From assembly GCF_015352975.1 (NCBI RefSeq), contig NZ_JACYIZ010000003.1:248001-312000 (forward strand): 64,000 nucleotides of DNA, written 5' to 3'. Shown here in pieces: positions 42,457-50,834 of this stretch (its first letter is position 1; every line of letters begins with the position of its first letter). Made by a program: the position numbers and the translations under genes. The DNA comes from Aestuariimicrobium ganziense. Lineage in GTDB: Bacteria; Actinomycetota; Actinomycetes; Propionibacteriales; Propionibacteriaceae. Under the pieces are notes generated by a model that ran no database searches, had not been told where the DNA came from, and saw only the letters and a program-made list of their open reading frames with translations.

Positions 42457-43845
42457 TCAGCGCTTGCCCCGCTTGAGCAGGGCGTTGATGTCGTCGGTGG
42501 CCTTCTTCGCCATGTCGGCGGTTCCGGTCTTGCCGGTGATCATCTTGTCGAACGCGCCGGTGATGGCCGTCTGCACCGCGTCGATGCGGGCGTAGGGGGT
42601 GAAGTTGAGCACCTTGAGGTACTTGTCCTCCTCCTGCTGCGTGGCCAGCACCGCCTTGTTGAGCTCGGTCTCGGTCGGCATCAGGTCCATCATCGACTTC
42701 AGCGCCGGCACGCCCCAGCCAGAGGACGCGCGGTCCTTGGCCACCTTGCCCGACTTGAAGAAGTGCTCGAAGAACTTCCAGGCGCCAGCCTTGTTCTTGG
42801 CCCCGGCCGGGATCCACAGACCGGTACCAGCGAGCACCGGCGAGACCCGCTCGCCGCCGTCGAAGGTGGGCGCCGGGATCATCAGCATCTTCTTCAGCAT
42901 GTCGGGCTTGGCATCGCCCCACATGCCCTGGGTCCAGTAGCCCGACTGCAGCACGGCCAGTCGTCCGGCCTTGAACGAGTCGAACGAGCCGACGGCGCTC
43001 TTGTTGATGACCGACCAGGTGGCCTTCTTCTCGACGAGCTCACGCACCCACTCGAACGCCTGGATGCACGGATCGCTGGTCAGGTCGATCTCGGACATGT
43101 CGTCGTTGAAGATGTTCACGCCCTTGGAGCCGGCGACGGTGTTCAGCCACTGCACGTGCGGCTTGGTGTCGTAGAACTCGTAGCCGTAGATCTCCTGGCG
43201 TCCGCCGGTGATCTTGGTGGCGTCGAGGGCGAACTGCTTGACCTGGTCGTAGGTGAGCAGGTCGCCCGCCTTGACCCCGGGGCACAGGTCGGTGTTCACC
43301 CACAGGCAGAAGTCGGACGAGTAGTCCTTGACCAGGCCGTACTGCTGGCCCTGCCCCTGCTTGCTGCCGTCGTACTTCCACACGTCGTTGATGGGGGCGA
43401 GGTCGTCGGCCTTGAGCACCTCGGAGTTCTTGAGGTACTCGTCCAGCGGCTCGGCCAGCTTGCGGCTGTAGAGGTAGGCGGTGTCGGTGCCGCCCTGGCC
43501 ACGGGCCACGTCGGGGGCGTTGCCCGCAGCGACCATCGAGACCAGCTTGTCGAAGGTGAACTCCTGGAAGTTCACCTTGATGCCGGTGAGCTTGGTGAAG
43601 TCGTCCAGCGACTCCTTCGGGTGCTCACCGGTCGAGCCGAGCACCGTGATGGTGCCCGAAGCGGGCTGACGGCCCGGCACGTTGTCGCCGCCACCGCCGC
43701 CGGAGGCGCTGCCGCCACCGCCGCCGCTGTCAGGCGTCTCGGTGGTATTGCCCGCCTTGGCCGCACATGCGGACAGTCCAGCAAGGCCGGAAACACCGGC
43801 GGCACCCAAGAGCCACCGCCGACTCACGTCGTTCTTGAACACCAT
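42457..43845 (-). CDS. Sugar-binding lipoprotein of ABC importer
   Basis: 462 residues. The N terminus SRRWLLGAAG is a Tat-like motif and GLSAC (Cys27) is the lipobox, so it is probably a Tat-exported lipoprotein. A Gly/Ser-rich linker follows, then family 1 solute-binding signatures: GTITVLGSTGEHPKESLDDF, GIKVNFQEFTFDKLVSMVAAG, and ALWIP-like GTGLWIPAGAKNKAGAWKFFEHF. AAGGGG precedes the ATG. It captures oligosaccharides, probably those released by the secreted hydrolase at 36749, as both share the TGAGATCTCA operator. Confidence 0.9.
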   Translation of the reverse strand: MVFKNDVSRRWLLGAAGVSGLAGLSACAAKAGNTTETPDSGGGGGSASGGGGGDNVPGRQPASGTITVLGSTGEHPKESLDDFTKLTGIKVNFQEFTFDKLVSMVAAGNAPDVARGQGGTDTAYLYSRKLAEPLDEYLKNSEVLKADDLAPINDVWKYDGSKQGQGQQYGLVKDYSSDFCLWVNTDLCPGVKAGDLLTYDQVKQFALDATKITGGRQEIYGYEFYDTKPHVQWLNTVAGSKGVNIFNDDMSEIDLTSDPCIQAFEWVRELVEKKATWSVINKSAVGSFDSFKAGRLAVLQSGYWTQGMWGDAKPDMLKKMLMIPAPTFDGGERVSPVLAGTGLWIPAGAKNKAGAWKFFEHFFKSGKVAKDRASSGWGVPALKSMMDLMPTETELNKAVLATQQEEDKYLKVLNFTPYARIDAVQTAITGAFDKMITGKTGTADMAKKATDDINALLKRGKR

Positions 43846-43890
43846 GGCCTACAACCCCTTTGTTCGTGATGGTGCGAGTTCATGTCTGAG

Positions 43891-43900
43891 TGAGATCTCA
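43891..43900. promoter_or_regulatory. GntR-type operator upstream of the sugar importer
   Basis: TGAGATCTCA, identical to the core of the operator at 36648-36657, lies 46 bp before the ATG of the binding-protein gene; CTGAG precedes it at 43886. This links the importer to the hydrolase operon and the GntR gene. Confidence 0.65.
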
Positions 43901-43958
43901 GTCATGCGCCACTCAACAGCATTCAGACGTGGATTTCCAGAGCGCCGGGCAAGCCAGC

Positions 43959-43985
43959 GGCTGAATCGTTACCGAACGATCAGCC
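43959..43985. promoter_or_regulatory. Dyad ATCGTT-ACCG-AACGAT, operator or hairpin
   Basis: ATCGTT (43965-43970) and AACGAT (43975-43980) are inverted copies with a 4-nt centre, extended by GGCTGA/TCAGCC with one bulged base. It lies 34 bp before the YjbR-like gene and about 115 bp before the importer's start. LacI-type operators can look like this, but no LacI gene is near. Confidence 0.35.
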
Positions 43986-44018
43986 GAGGTGCTGGTGGGC
44001 ACTGGTTTGATGGGGTCC

Positions 44019-44438
44019 ATGTCGCGACCCGTCAGCCTTGCCAGCGTGGACGACGTGCACGCCACGGCACTCGCCATGCCCCACGTCACCGTCGAGTCCG
44101 CGGGTGAGAACCCCGTCTACCAGGTGGGCGGCAAGACCTTCGTCTTCTTCCGCAACCCTCGCAAGGACTCCTTCGACCCTGAGACCGGCGAGCGGTACGA
44201 CGACGTGATCGTGATCTGGGTGGCCGACGAGGTCGAGAAGCAGGCGATCCTCGCCGAGGGTCCTCCGTGGTTCACCAACGACCACTTCAACGGACACCCC
44301 TCGGTGCTGGTCAGGGCGAGCCAACTCGACCAGCTCGACCGTGACGTGGTGGTCGAGGTGGTGCAGAGTGCGTGGCTGGCCCGAGCCTCGGCCACCCGCG
44401 CCAAGGCCTGGCTGGCGGAGCGGGGGCTACAGCACTGA
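44019..44438 (+). CDS. MmcQ/YjbR-like protein
   Basis: 139 residues from the ATG at 44019. The sequence fits the YjbR/MmcQ fold: SLASVDDVHATALAMPHVTVE, then VYQVGGKTFVFFRNP, a loop GPPWFTNDHFNGHPSVLV, and the C-terminal VVEVVQSAWLARASATRAKA. Proteins of this fold resemble DNA-binding CyaY-like domains, but the function is not established. The last 12 nt overlap the end of the pirin gene on the other strand. Confidence 0.8.
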   Translation: MSRPVSLASVDDVHATALAMPHVTVESAGENPVYQVGGKTFVFFRNPRKDSFDPETGERYDDVIVIWVADEVEKQAILAEGPPWFTNDHFNGHPSVLVRASQLDQLDRDVVVEVVQSAWLARASATRAKAWLAERGLQH

Positions 44439-45350
44439 CTCGCGTCGTCCGCGGCGCACCGTCGGCAGCAGACGCAGCCCCGGCAGCCCCGGTGCGGGGA
44501 TCCTGGCCAGACCGCCCTCGTGCGGGGTGTAGCCATGCACCTCGCCGTAGCGTTCACCGTGGTTGTTCCACTCGTCGCGGAAGGCGACCACCTCGTCGTG
44601 GGAGCGGCCGAGGAAGTTCCACCACATGATGACCTCCTCCTCGAACGGGGTGCCGCCGAGCAGCATCACGCGCGCGCCGTCGTCACTGGTGAGCCGCAGT
44701 TCGCCTCGTCCGACATCGAGGTGCGCCATCTCGCCCGAGGTCACACGGGCGTCGTCGACGGCGACCTCGCCGGTGTCGACCAGGATGCCGTGCTCGAAGT
44801 CGGGCTCGAGCCGAAGCGTCAGGTCAGCGCCGGCAGGCAGGGTGAGTTCGGCACCGAGCAGCGGGGTGTGACCTTGCACCGGGGACCGGTCGACGCCGGG
44901 GAGATCACCGATCAGCACCCGGGCGTGGGCACCGGCGTCGAGGTCGACCAGGTCGGGCGCGTGGTGCTCGAAGGCGCGGTCACCGTTGCGGGTCGAGTCG
45001 GGCAGGGCCACCCACAACTGCACCCCGTGCAGGGTCTGGGTGTCGGGAGTGCTCACCTCCGAGTGGCAGATGCCGCCCCCTGCGGTCATCAGGTTGAGCT
45101 CCCCGGGGCGGACGAGTTCGTGGGTTCCCAGTGAGTCGCGGTGCTCGATGGTGCCCTCGAACAGCCAGCTCACGGTCTGCAGGCCGGTGTGCGGGTGCGG
45201 GGCGACGTCCATCTGGTGTCGCGCCGGGCCGTAGTGGTCGGCGAAGCACCAGGCGCCGATGAAGGCGCGTCCACGTTGGGGCAGGGTGCGGCGCACCGTC
45301 ATCGCGCGGTAGCCACCGAGGGGAACCTCGCGGGGGGTGAGGATCTGCAT
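44427..45350 (-). CDS. Pirin family protein
   Basis: 307 residues, bicupin. The metal-binding motif of the first cupin is HPHTGLQTVSWLFEGTIEHRDS, split about residues 52-74, with GGGICHSE adding the fourth ligand region. The second cupin holds HDEVVAFRDEWNNHG. Some pirins are quercetin dioxygenases or redox sensors; here only the fold can be stated. ATG 45350 is chosen for the conserved MQILTPREVPLGG start. Converges with the YjbR-like gene. Confidence 0.88.
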   Translation of the reverse strand: MQILTPREVPLGGYRAMTVRRTLPQRGRAFIGAWCFADHYGPARHQMDVAPHPHTGLQTVSWLFEGTIEHRDSLGTHELVRPGELNLMTAGGGICHSEVSTPDTQTLHGVQLWVALPDSTRNGDRAFEHHAPDLVDLDAGAHARVLIGDLPGVDRSPVQGHTPLLGAELTLPAGADLTLRLEPDFEHGILVDTGEVAVDDARVTSGEMAHLDVGRGELRLTSDDGARVMLLGGTPFEEEVIMWWNFLGRSHDEVVAFRDEWNNHGERYGEVHGYTPHEGGLARIPAPGLPGLRLLPTVRRGRRESVL

Positions 45351-45380
45351 GGCTCCAGTCTGGCGCACCTGCCCGAGGCC

Positions 45381-46097
45381 TCAGTTGCCGCGCACGCTGG
45401 TGCGCCGCAGGAAGACGGCTGCCCCACCGAAGGCGACAAGCGTCACCACGGCCAGTCCGATCGGCACCCAGGAGAACTGGGCGGCCGCGACGATGGCGTC
45501 GAGCCTGGGCACGATGATGACCAGCGCGATCGCTGCCGCGAGCACGACGATGCCGCTGATCACCGCCGGCCCACGGTTGCCGAAACGCAGCCAGGAGGCG
45601 CCCAGGAGCGCTCCCAGGGCGAGGGCGGCGAGACTGCCGAGGAACACGGTCGGCAGGAACCGCCCCCAGTCGCCAGAGCCCAGCATCACGACGTCGAGGG
45701 TCCGGGCCCCGAGGAACCAGTGCTCGGTGGCGCGCTCGATCACGAGCAGGACCGACAGCATCGCCGTCATCGCCAGGCCTTGGATCGCGAAGTACGCCGC
45801 AGTGCCCAGTACGTAGTCGCGGCGGGTGGTGCCCAGTGCGGTCGCGAGGGCGAAGCACGCCGTCGCGGCCTGCACCCCCAGGGCTGTCGAGAAGCCGACG
45901 AGCGTCCAGACGATGCCGCCGTTGCTGGCAGTGCCCCGGGCGAACCCTTCCGACATGGTGTCGACACCGGCCAGTCGGATCGCCGCGACGATCAACACCA
46001 TGGCCAGCACGACCCCGAGCGCGAGGCCCAGCGGGAAGACGAACGACGCGACCCGGCGCCCCAGGTGCATCCGTGTCACTGACAGCACGCGGTTCAT
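45381..46097 (-). CDS. ABC transporter membrane protein
   Basis: 238 residues with six predicted spans (about 15-40, 55-78, 93-115, 125-145, 160-180, 190-212). It begins with the amphipathic MNRVLSVTRMHLGRRV stretch. The start overlaps the end of the ATPase gene by 4 nt (ATGA-type), so both form one exporter-like unit regulated by the GntR gene at 46975. Substrate unknown; related three-gene sets respond to cell-wall antibiotics in Bacillus (YtrABCDEF), by architecture only. Confidence 0.8.
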   Translation of the reverse strand: MNRVLSVTRMHLGRRVASFVFPLGLALGVVLAMVLIVAAIRLAGVDTMSEGFARGTASNGGIVWTLVGFSTALGVQAATACFALATALGTTRRDYVLGTAAYFAIQGLAMTAMLSVLLVIERATEHWFLGARTLDVVMLGSGDWGRFLPTVFLGSLAALALGALLGASWLRFGNRGPAVISGIVVLAAAIALVIIVPRLDAIVAAAQFSWVPIGLAVVTLVAFGGAAVFLRRTSVRGN

Positions 46098-46978
46098 CGG
46101 GCCACCTCTGCCATGTCGTGGTCGAGCAGCCCATAGGCAGCCACCAGGTCGTGCAGGCTCGCGGGCGCGACCGTCAGGCCGCGGTTTCGGGCCTCCCGGG
46201 CGAATCGCTCGTCCCCCTCGACGATCACGATGCCCAGCGCGCCCATCCGACGCTCGCGGAGCACGCGGCGGCCGGCCAGCAGCGGCTCGAGGTCGGCCCA
46301 GGCGCCGGAGACCTCCCAGCCGCCGGAGCGCAGCTCATCGATCGAACCGTGCTTGAGCATGGTGCCGCGGCTGAGCAGCACGCAGTTCTCGAGCAGGTTC
46401 TCCATCTCGTCGAGCAGGTGCGTCGAGACCAGGATCGTCCTGGGGTGCTCGGCGTAGTCGGCCAGCAGCAGGTCGTAGAACATGGTTCGTGCCGTCGCGT
46501 CCAGGCCGAGGTAGGGCTCGTCGAAGAACGTGAGCGGCGCGCGCGAGGCCATGCCGATCAGCAGTCCGACGGCCGACAGCTGCCCCCGCGACATCTTGCG
46601 GACGTGGCGATCGGTGGGGATGTCGAGCTCAGTGGCGATGCGGCTGGCCAGGCCGTCGTCCCAGTTCGGGTAGAAGAGCCGGCCGATGCGCAGGACGTGG
46701 TCGAGCTTGCACTCGTCGGGGTAGCGCTGGTTGTCGCGGATGAAGCACGTGCGGCTGAGGACTGCGGCGTTCTCGGTCGGGTCCTCGCCGAAGACGCGCA
46801 CGGTGCCCGACGTCGGCTGGTCCTGGGCGGTGATGATGCTCATCAGTACGGTCTTGCCTGCACCGTTCCTGCCGAGGATGCCGGTGATGGAGCTCTCGTC
46901 GATGGTCAGGGTGACGTCGTCCAGTGCGGTGACGTGGCCGTAGCGCTTGGTGAGATGGGTGATTTCGACGGCGCTCAT
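46094..46978 (-). CDS. ABC transporter ATP-binding protein
   Basis: 294 residues. Walker A LGRNGAGKTVL (a GKTV variant), Q-loop in AQDQPTSG, signature MSRGQLSAVGLL (SRGQ instead of SGGQ), Walker B PLTFFDEPYLGLD, switch His in ILVSTHLLDEM. The C-terminal extension (about 220-294) is usual for such exporters. ATGA overlap on both sides: the GntR gene upstream and the membrane gene downstream. The variant signature matches the YtrB-like subgroup. Confidence 0.9.
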   Translation of the reverse strand: MSAVEITHLTKRYGHVTALDDVTLTIDESSITGILGRNGAGKTVLMSIITAQDQPTSGTVRVFGEDPTENAAVLSRTCFIRDNQRYPDECKLDHVLRIGRLFYPNWDDGLASRIATELDIPTDRHVRKMSRGQLSAVGLLIGMASRAPLTFFDEPYLGLDATARTMFYDLLLADYAEHPRTILVSTHLLDEMENLLENCVLLSRGTMLKHGSIDELRSGGWEVSGAWADLEPLLAGRRVLRERRMGALGIVIVEGDERFAREARNRGLTVAPASLHDLVAAYGLLDHDMAEVAR

Positions 46979-47340
46979 GGCGTCGCCTCCTTGGTGATGA
47001 GGGTGATCAGGTCCTGCTCACTGAGCCCGAGTGCCCGGGCCTCAGCGAGCAGGGGGTTGACGTACCGCTCAACCAGGAGCTTCCGGCGCTCGTCGGCGAT
47101 CAGCTGACGAGCCCCGTCCGCAACGAACATCCCGATTCCCCGGCGCTTGATCAGAACGCCCCGGTCGACCAGTTGGGCGACTGCGCGGTTCGCCGTGGCT
47201 GGGTTGATCCGGTGGAAGACGGCCAGTTCGTTGAGGGAGGGCACTTGCGCACCCTCGGGGTAGGTGCCGCGAAGGATGTCGGCCTCGATGGCTTCAGCAA
47301 GCTGCGTGAAGATCGGGACGCCGTCCTCGAACACCTTCAC
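46975..47340 (-). CDS. GntR family regulator, YtrA subfamily
   Basis: 121 residues: winged helix at about 10-75 (IFTQLAEAIEADILRG, LNELAVFHRINPATANRAV, LVDRGVLIKRRGIGMFV) with only a short helical dimerisation tail, as in YtrA-type repressors. AAGGAGG precedes the ATG. It heads the operon with the two ABC genes, and the dyad at 47347-47370 just upstream is its likely operator. Confidence 0.88.
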   Translation of the reverse strand: MKVFEDGVPIFTQLAEAIEADILRGTYPEGAQVPSLNELAVFHRINPATANRAVAQLVDRGVLIKRRGIGMFVADGARQLIADERRKLLVERYVNPLLAEARALGLSEQDLITLITKEATP

Positions 47341-47346
47341 CTCCTT

Positions 47347-47370
47347 GGTTAGTTAGTACACCAACTAACC
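47347..47370. promoter_or_regulatory. GntR/YtrA operator
   Basis: GGTTAGTT (47347-47354) and AACTAACC (47363-47370) are perfect inverted copies with an 8-nt centre AGTACACC. It overlaps the ribosome-binding region 7 bp before the GntR start, so binding would block its own operon. The tract is AT-richer than its surroundings. Confidence 0.65.
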
Positions 47371-47430
47371 TAGCAGCCTGTGCGGTGGTGCTCAAGGGGT
47401 ACTTCGCAGAATCGGTCGTGGGCCGACGGG

Positions 47431-47811
47431 TCAGTCCTTGCGGTTGCCGTGCATCACGCTGAACAACACACCGCTGACGAGGCTGATCACCAGGGATCCC
47501 CAGAGCGCGGGCCAGAACCCGTCGACGGTGAATCCCAGCCCCTGTGGGCCGGCCAACCACGACACCAGCAGCAGCATCGCGGCGTTGATCACCAGAAGGA
47601 ACAGCCCGAGGGTGAGCAGCACCAGGCAGCCGGTCAGCACCTTGACCACCGGCTTCACCACGGCGTTGACCAGACCGATCAACAGGGCCACCGCGGCGAG
47701 GGTGAGGCCCTTGTCGGTGAGGTGGTCGCCGGTCAGGGTGATGCCGGGCACGAGCCAGGCCGCCAGCGCGGTGGCGGCGGCGGTGGCGAGGAGTCGGACG
47801 ATCAGTCGCAC
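47431..47811 (-). CDS. Phage holin family 4 (mycobacterial superfamily IV-like) membrane protein
   Basis: 126 residues with four spans (about 4-22, 33-55, 60-82, 95-118). The conserved NAVVKPVVKVLTGCLVLLTLG and NAAMLLLVSWL stretches are the family's core. The family is named for holins, but chromosomal members are general small membrane proteins with unknown function. GTG 47811 is preferred (GGAGG upstream). Confidence 0.8.
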   Translation of the reverse strand: MRLIVRLLATAAATALAAWLVPGITLTGDHLTDKGLTLAAVALLIGLVNAVVKPVVKVLTGCLVLLTLGLFLLVINAAMLLLVSWLAGPQGLGFTVDGFWPALWGSLVISLVSGVLFSVMHGNRKD

Positions 47812-47863
47812 ACCTCCATGGTGCCAGCCGTCGGGAGCATCCGGCTGTACGGCCATTCACCAC

Positions 47864-47869
47864 TAGGCT
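47864..47869 (+). promoter_or_regulatory. Leaderless -10 box of the MFS gene
   Basis: TAGGCT ends 8 nt before the ATG at 47878; no ribosome site is seen in that interval. Confidence 0.5.
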
Positions 47870-47877
47870 CAGCGTCC

Positions 47878-49056
47878 ATGGACACCCGCAGGGTCAGACG
47901 CGACGTCTTCACCACCGCCGCCGTCTTCGCGCTCAACGGCATGATGATCGGCTCCTGGAACGCGCGCATCCCCGCGGTGAAGGAACACCTCGACGTCTCG
48001 CTCGGCATGATGGGCCTGATCTTCCTGTGCATGGGGCTGGGATCACTGGTCTCGATGCCGTTCACCGGTGCAGTGCTCAAGCGGGTCGACATCCGCATCG
48101 TCAACACCGCGCTACCGCTGGTCGCCGGCTCGGTCTTCACCCTGCTGCCGCACGTGCACAACGTCGGGGCGTTCGCCGCCCTCTACGCGCTGACCGGCTT
48201 CTGCTGGGGCGCCTGGGACGTCGCGATCAACGTGCAGGCCTCGGCGGTCGAACGCGAGTCGAAGTGGACGATCATGCCCGCGCTGCACGGCATGTGGGGT
48301 GCGGGCATGCTGATCGGTGCGCTGGCCGGATACTTCTTCGCCCGCGCCGAGGTGTCGCTGGCCACCCACATCGGCATCGTCATCCCGCTGGTGGCCCTGG
48401 CCGCCATCGCCTGCGGGTTGACCTGGCTCGACTACCGCGCCAGCACCGACGCCCACCACGCCGACTCGGTCGCGCCGAAGCTGGGCGCGCTGGTGCTGCC
48501 CGCGGTGCTGATCGGCACGATGATGCTGGCCTCGACCATCGGCGAGGGCAGCGCCTCGGACTGGCTCGCCCTGCACATGGTCGAGGACCGTGGCAGTTCG
48601 GCCGCCCTGGGCGCCTCGGTCTACGTGGTCTACGCGCTGTTCCTGACGGTCTCGCGACTTCTCGGCAGCCTCATCATCAAGGCACTGGGACGAGTCCGCG
48701 CCATCCAGGTCAGCGGTGTGGTCACCTTCCTGGGCGTGATGACCGTGATCCTCGCGCCCGGGCTGTGGGCGAGCTACCTGGGTGCGGCGCTGTGGGGCTT
48801 CGGTCTGGCCGTGGTGTTCCCCGCTGGCATCTCGATCGCCGGGGAACGGGGCGGGGCCAATGCCTCGCACCTGATCTCGTGGGTCTCGACCATGGCCTAC
48901 GGCGGCTTCCTGATGGGGCCGGCGGTGCTGGGCTTCGTCGCCAACCACTGGGGCCTGGAGCGAGCGCTGCTGATTCCGGCCGTGCTCGGTCTGGTCTTCG
49001 CCTCGCTGGCCAAGTTCGCGGCGCAGGAACCGGGCGCAGGACGATCGACCGCCTGA
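47878..49056 (+). CDS. Major facilitator superfamily transporter
   Basis: 392 residues, 12 predicted spans. It starts DTRRVRRDVFTTAAVFALNGMMIGSWNARIPAVKE, read in pieces, and the NARIP motif is frequent in MFS proteins of the FucP/YbjJ-like group. It is probably a sugar or drug transporter; the substrate cannot be told. Single gene, leaderless start, converging with the DUF2207 gene 18 bp beyond its stop. Confidence 0.85.
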   Translation: MDTRRVRRDVFTTAAVFALNGMMIGSWNARIPAVKEHLDVSLGMMGLIFLCMGLGSLVSMPFTGAVLKRVDIRIVNTALPLVAGSVFTLLPHVHNVGAFAALYALTGFCWGAWDVAINVQASAVERESKWTIMPALHGMWGAGMLIGALAGYFFARAEVSLATHIGIVIPLVALAAIACGLTWLDYRASTDAHHADSVAPKLGALVLPAVLIGTMMLASTIGEGSASDWLALHMVEDRGSSAALGASVYVVYALFLTVSRLLGSLIIKALGRVRAIQVSGVVTFLGVMTVILAPGLWASYLGAALWGFGLAVVFPAGISIAGERGGANASHLISWVSTMAYGGFLMGPAVLGFVANHWGLERALLIPAVLGLVFASLAKFAAQEPGAGRSTA

Positions 49057-49074
49057 CCCCAGCAGCGGGAGTGG

Positions 49075-50253
49075 TCAGAAGTCGAAGTCGATGCCGCTGA
49101 CGAAGTCGCCCACGCCCTCGGCGAAGTCGCCCAGGCCTCCGGTGATCTCACCCAGGCCACCAGCCAGGTCGCCGAGCCCGCCGAGGTCGAGGCCGCCCAG
49201 GTCGAACAGCCCACCACCGTCACCCAAGCTGAACAGGGTGTGTGCGGCCAAGGTGTCCAGCCCCGACAGGTCGAACCAGATCAGGGCGTCGAGCAGGTCG
49301 GGGCCACCGATCGCCTCGGAGCGCTCCACCACCTCGCCGAAGGTCTTGGCCCAGTGCGCCGAGACCCCGAACACGATCGCGTACGGCAGGTAGCGCGAGA
49401 AGATGCCGGCCGCCTCCTCGAACGAGAACTGCTCGGCCTCGGCCGTGGCCAGGTACTTCTTGAAACCCAGGGCCTGGATCATCGCCGCGGTGCCCTCGGC
49501 GGTGCGGCCCACGCGCCCGTACCACTTGCGGCCGGCCCACACCGAGGCGCCGGCGATCATCACCGCCGACAGCACACCCCAGATCGTCGGGTTGGCACCC
49601 ACCACGAGCAGCGCGAACAGCACCCCGGCCGCACCGATCAGGAACGCCAGCCCACCTCCGCGGCGGCGCGGGTCCTTGCGGTACCAGCCGTTGGCCACTG
49701 CCTGCGCGTAGAGCCAGTCGCGGATCTGACCGGGCCCGGGGCCGCGCGACCAGGTCTTCAGCGTGGTCTGCGAGTCGCGCGAGAACAGCGACCCGAGCAG
49801 GTGGTGCTCCATCGGGCTGAGTTCGTCGTCCGGCACTGGTGAGACCACGGTCAACTCCCAGTCCGACGCCTTGGCGTGGTCGGGGTTGCGTGAGCGTTGC
49901 CGGTCAGAGATCGTCTCGTCCATGGCCCGGATGGTCAGGTGGCCACGCACCGCCAGGTCGACGATGGTGGCGGTGATGTCGCGCATCTCGGCGTTGGAGT
50001 CGACCACCGTGCCGACCAGCCCGGGACGAAGCCCGCGCGGCGGCGCGAACGCGACCGGCACCTCACCGCCGTACTCCTGACCACCCTTGACCCGCACGTC
50101 GCGGTGCTCGGCACCCGGCAGCGGGGTCAGCCCCGGCGGCAGTCCCTCGTAGATCCGGTCGCGGTGGAACAGCCCGGCGCCCCGGGCGACCAGGAAGGCG
50201 CCGATCACCCACGCCACCGCGATGACGAGGAACCCGATGTCCATGGAGCTCAC
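49075..50253 (-). CDS. DUF2207-type membrane protein
   Basis: 392 residues. One span near the N terminus (about 5-24), then the conserved FAPPRGLRPGLVGTVVD stretch with DITATIVDLAVRGHLTI, typical of DUF2207 proteins' second half; two further spans at about 200-245; and a tail of repeated GGLGD/GGL motifs (about 340-392). The usual N-terminal extracellular DUF2207 half is missing, so it is a short form. Function unknown, envelope-related by topology. The GTG at 50253 is used; the ATG three codons on is an alternative. Confidence 0.78.
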   Translation of the reverse strand: MSSMDIGFLVIAVAWVIGAFLVARGAGLFHRDRIYEGLPPGLTPLPGAEHRDVRVKGGQEYGGEVPVAFAPPRGLRPGLVGTVVDSNAEMRDITATIVDLAVRGHLTIRAMDETISDRQRSRNPDHAKASDWELTVVSPVPDDELSPMEHHLLGSLFSRDSQTTLKTWSRGPGPGQIRDWLYAQAVANGWYRKDPRRRGGGLAFLIGAAGVLFALLVVGANPTIWGVLSAVMIAGASVWAGRKWYGRVGRTAEGTAAMIQALGFKKYLATAEAEQFSFEEAAGIFSRYLPYAIVFGVSAHWAKTFGEVVERSEAIGGPDLLDALIWFDLSGLDTLAAHTLFSLGDGGGLFDLGGLDLGGLGDLAGGLGEITGGLGDFAEGVGDFVSGIDFDF

Positions 50254-50318
50254 GGGTCAAGTCTCCCGCACGGGCAAGCCCGCCCCGGACGAGGTCGCGG
50301 CTGGCGAGGTTCAGCTGG

Positions 50319-50666
50319 TCAGGCGGTGATGCTGCTGGCCACCTGCTCCGAGGCGTGCAACTCGTCCGCGCCCTTGGCGTACAGCGTGAACGAGCCGTCC
50401 GGCCCCGACAGGTACAGGGTCTGGTCGTCGCCGTCGTCGCCCCGCTCGCGGGTCAGTTCGGTGACCCCGCGCAGGAAGGCGAGTTGGTCGTCGCGGCCCA
50501 GGGTGATGATCGCCCCACCCTCGAACAGGTGGGCCGACTCGCCCTTGAGTGGGCCGGTCACGGCGAGGTCGCCGGACTCGCCACGCACCGGCACGCTGCC
50601 GAGGTGGCTGCCCATGCCACGCTGTTGGGCGAGCAGGGCTGCTGCCTGCGTGAGTTCGGTTGCCAT
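50319..50666 (-). CDS. Small soluble protein, unknown
   Basis: 115 residues, acidic, with no membrane segment. It starts MATELTQAAALLAQQRGMG, has a beta-rich middle (GGAIITLGRDDQLAFLRGV), and ends with KGADELHASEQVASSITA. GGGAGCGAACC precedes the ATG at 50666. I do not recognise a family. It is divergent from mutA and 66 nt from the next gene on its strand. Confidence 0.6.
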   Translation of the reverse strand: MATELTQAAALLAQQRGMGSHLGSVPVRGESGDLAVTGPLKGESAHLFEGGAIITLGRDDQLAFLRGVTELTRERGDDGDDQTLYLSGPDGSFTLYAKGADELHASEQVASSITA

Positions 50667-50799
50667 GGTTCGCTCCCATTCGTTGCTCGGGTGGAACCTC
50701 CACCCTTGCTGAGCCGAACGAGCCACCCCACACCCCGGCGGGTGGGATCGGCTGCTGCCCCTTGTCGACCCCGGGCCCACGCGCGAACGGCCACCCCGA

Positions 50800-50818
50800 T
50801 AGGCTCGGGGAGTCCCCG
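50800..50818 (+). promoter_or_regulatory. mut operon promoter with leader hairpin
   Basis: TAGGCT (50800-50805) is followed directly by CGGGG-AGT-CCCCG (50806-50818), a 5-bp hairpin that would form at the very 5' end of the transcript. GGAG then stands 6 nt before the ATG of mutA at 50835, so this gene has a short leader, unlike the leaderless ones. Confidence 0.45.
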
Positions 50819-50834
50819 ATGAGTGGAGCTGCCG

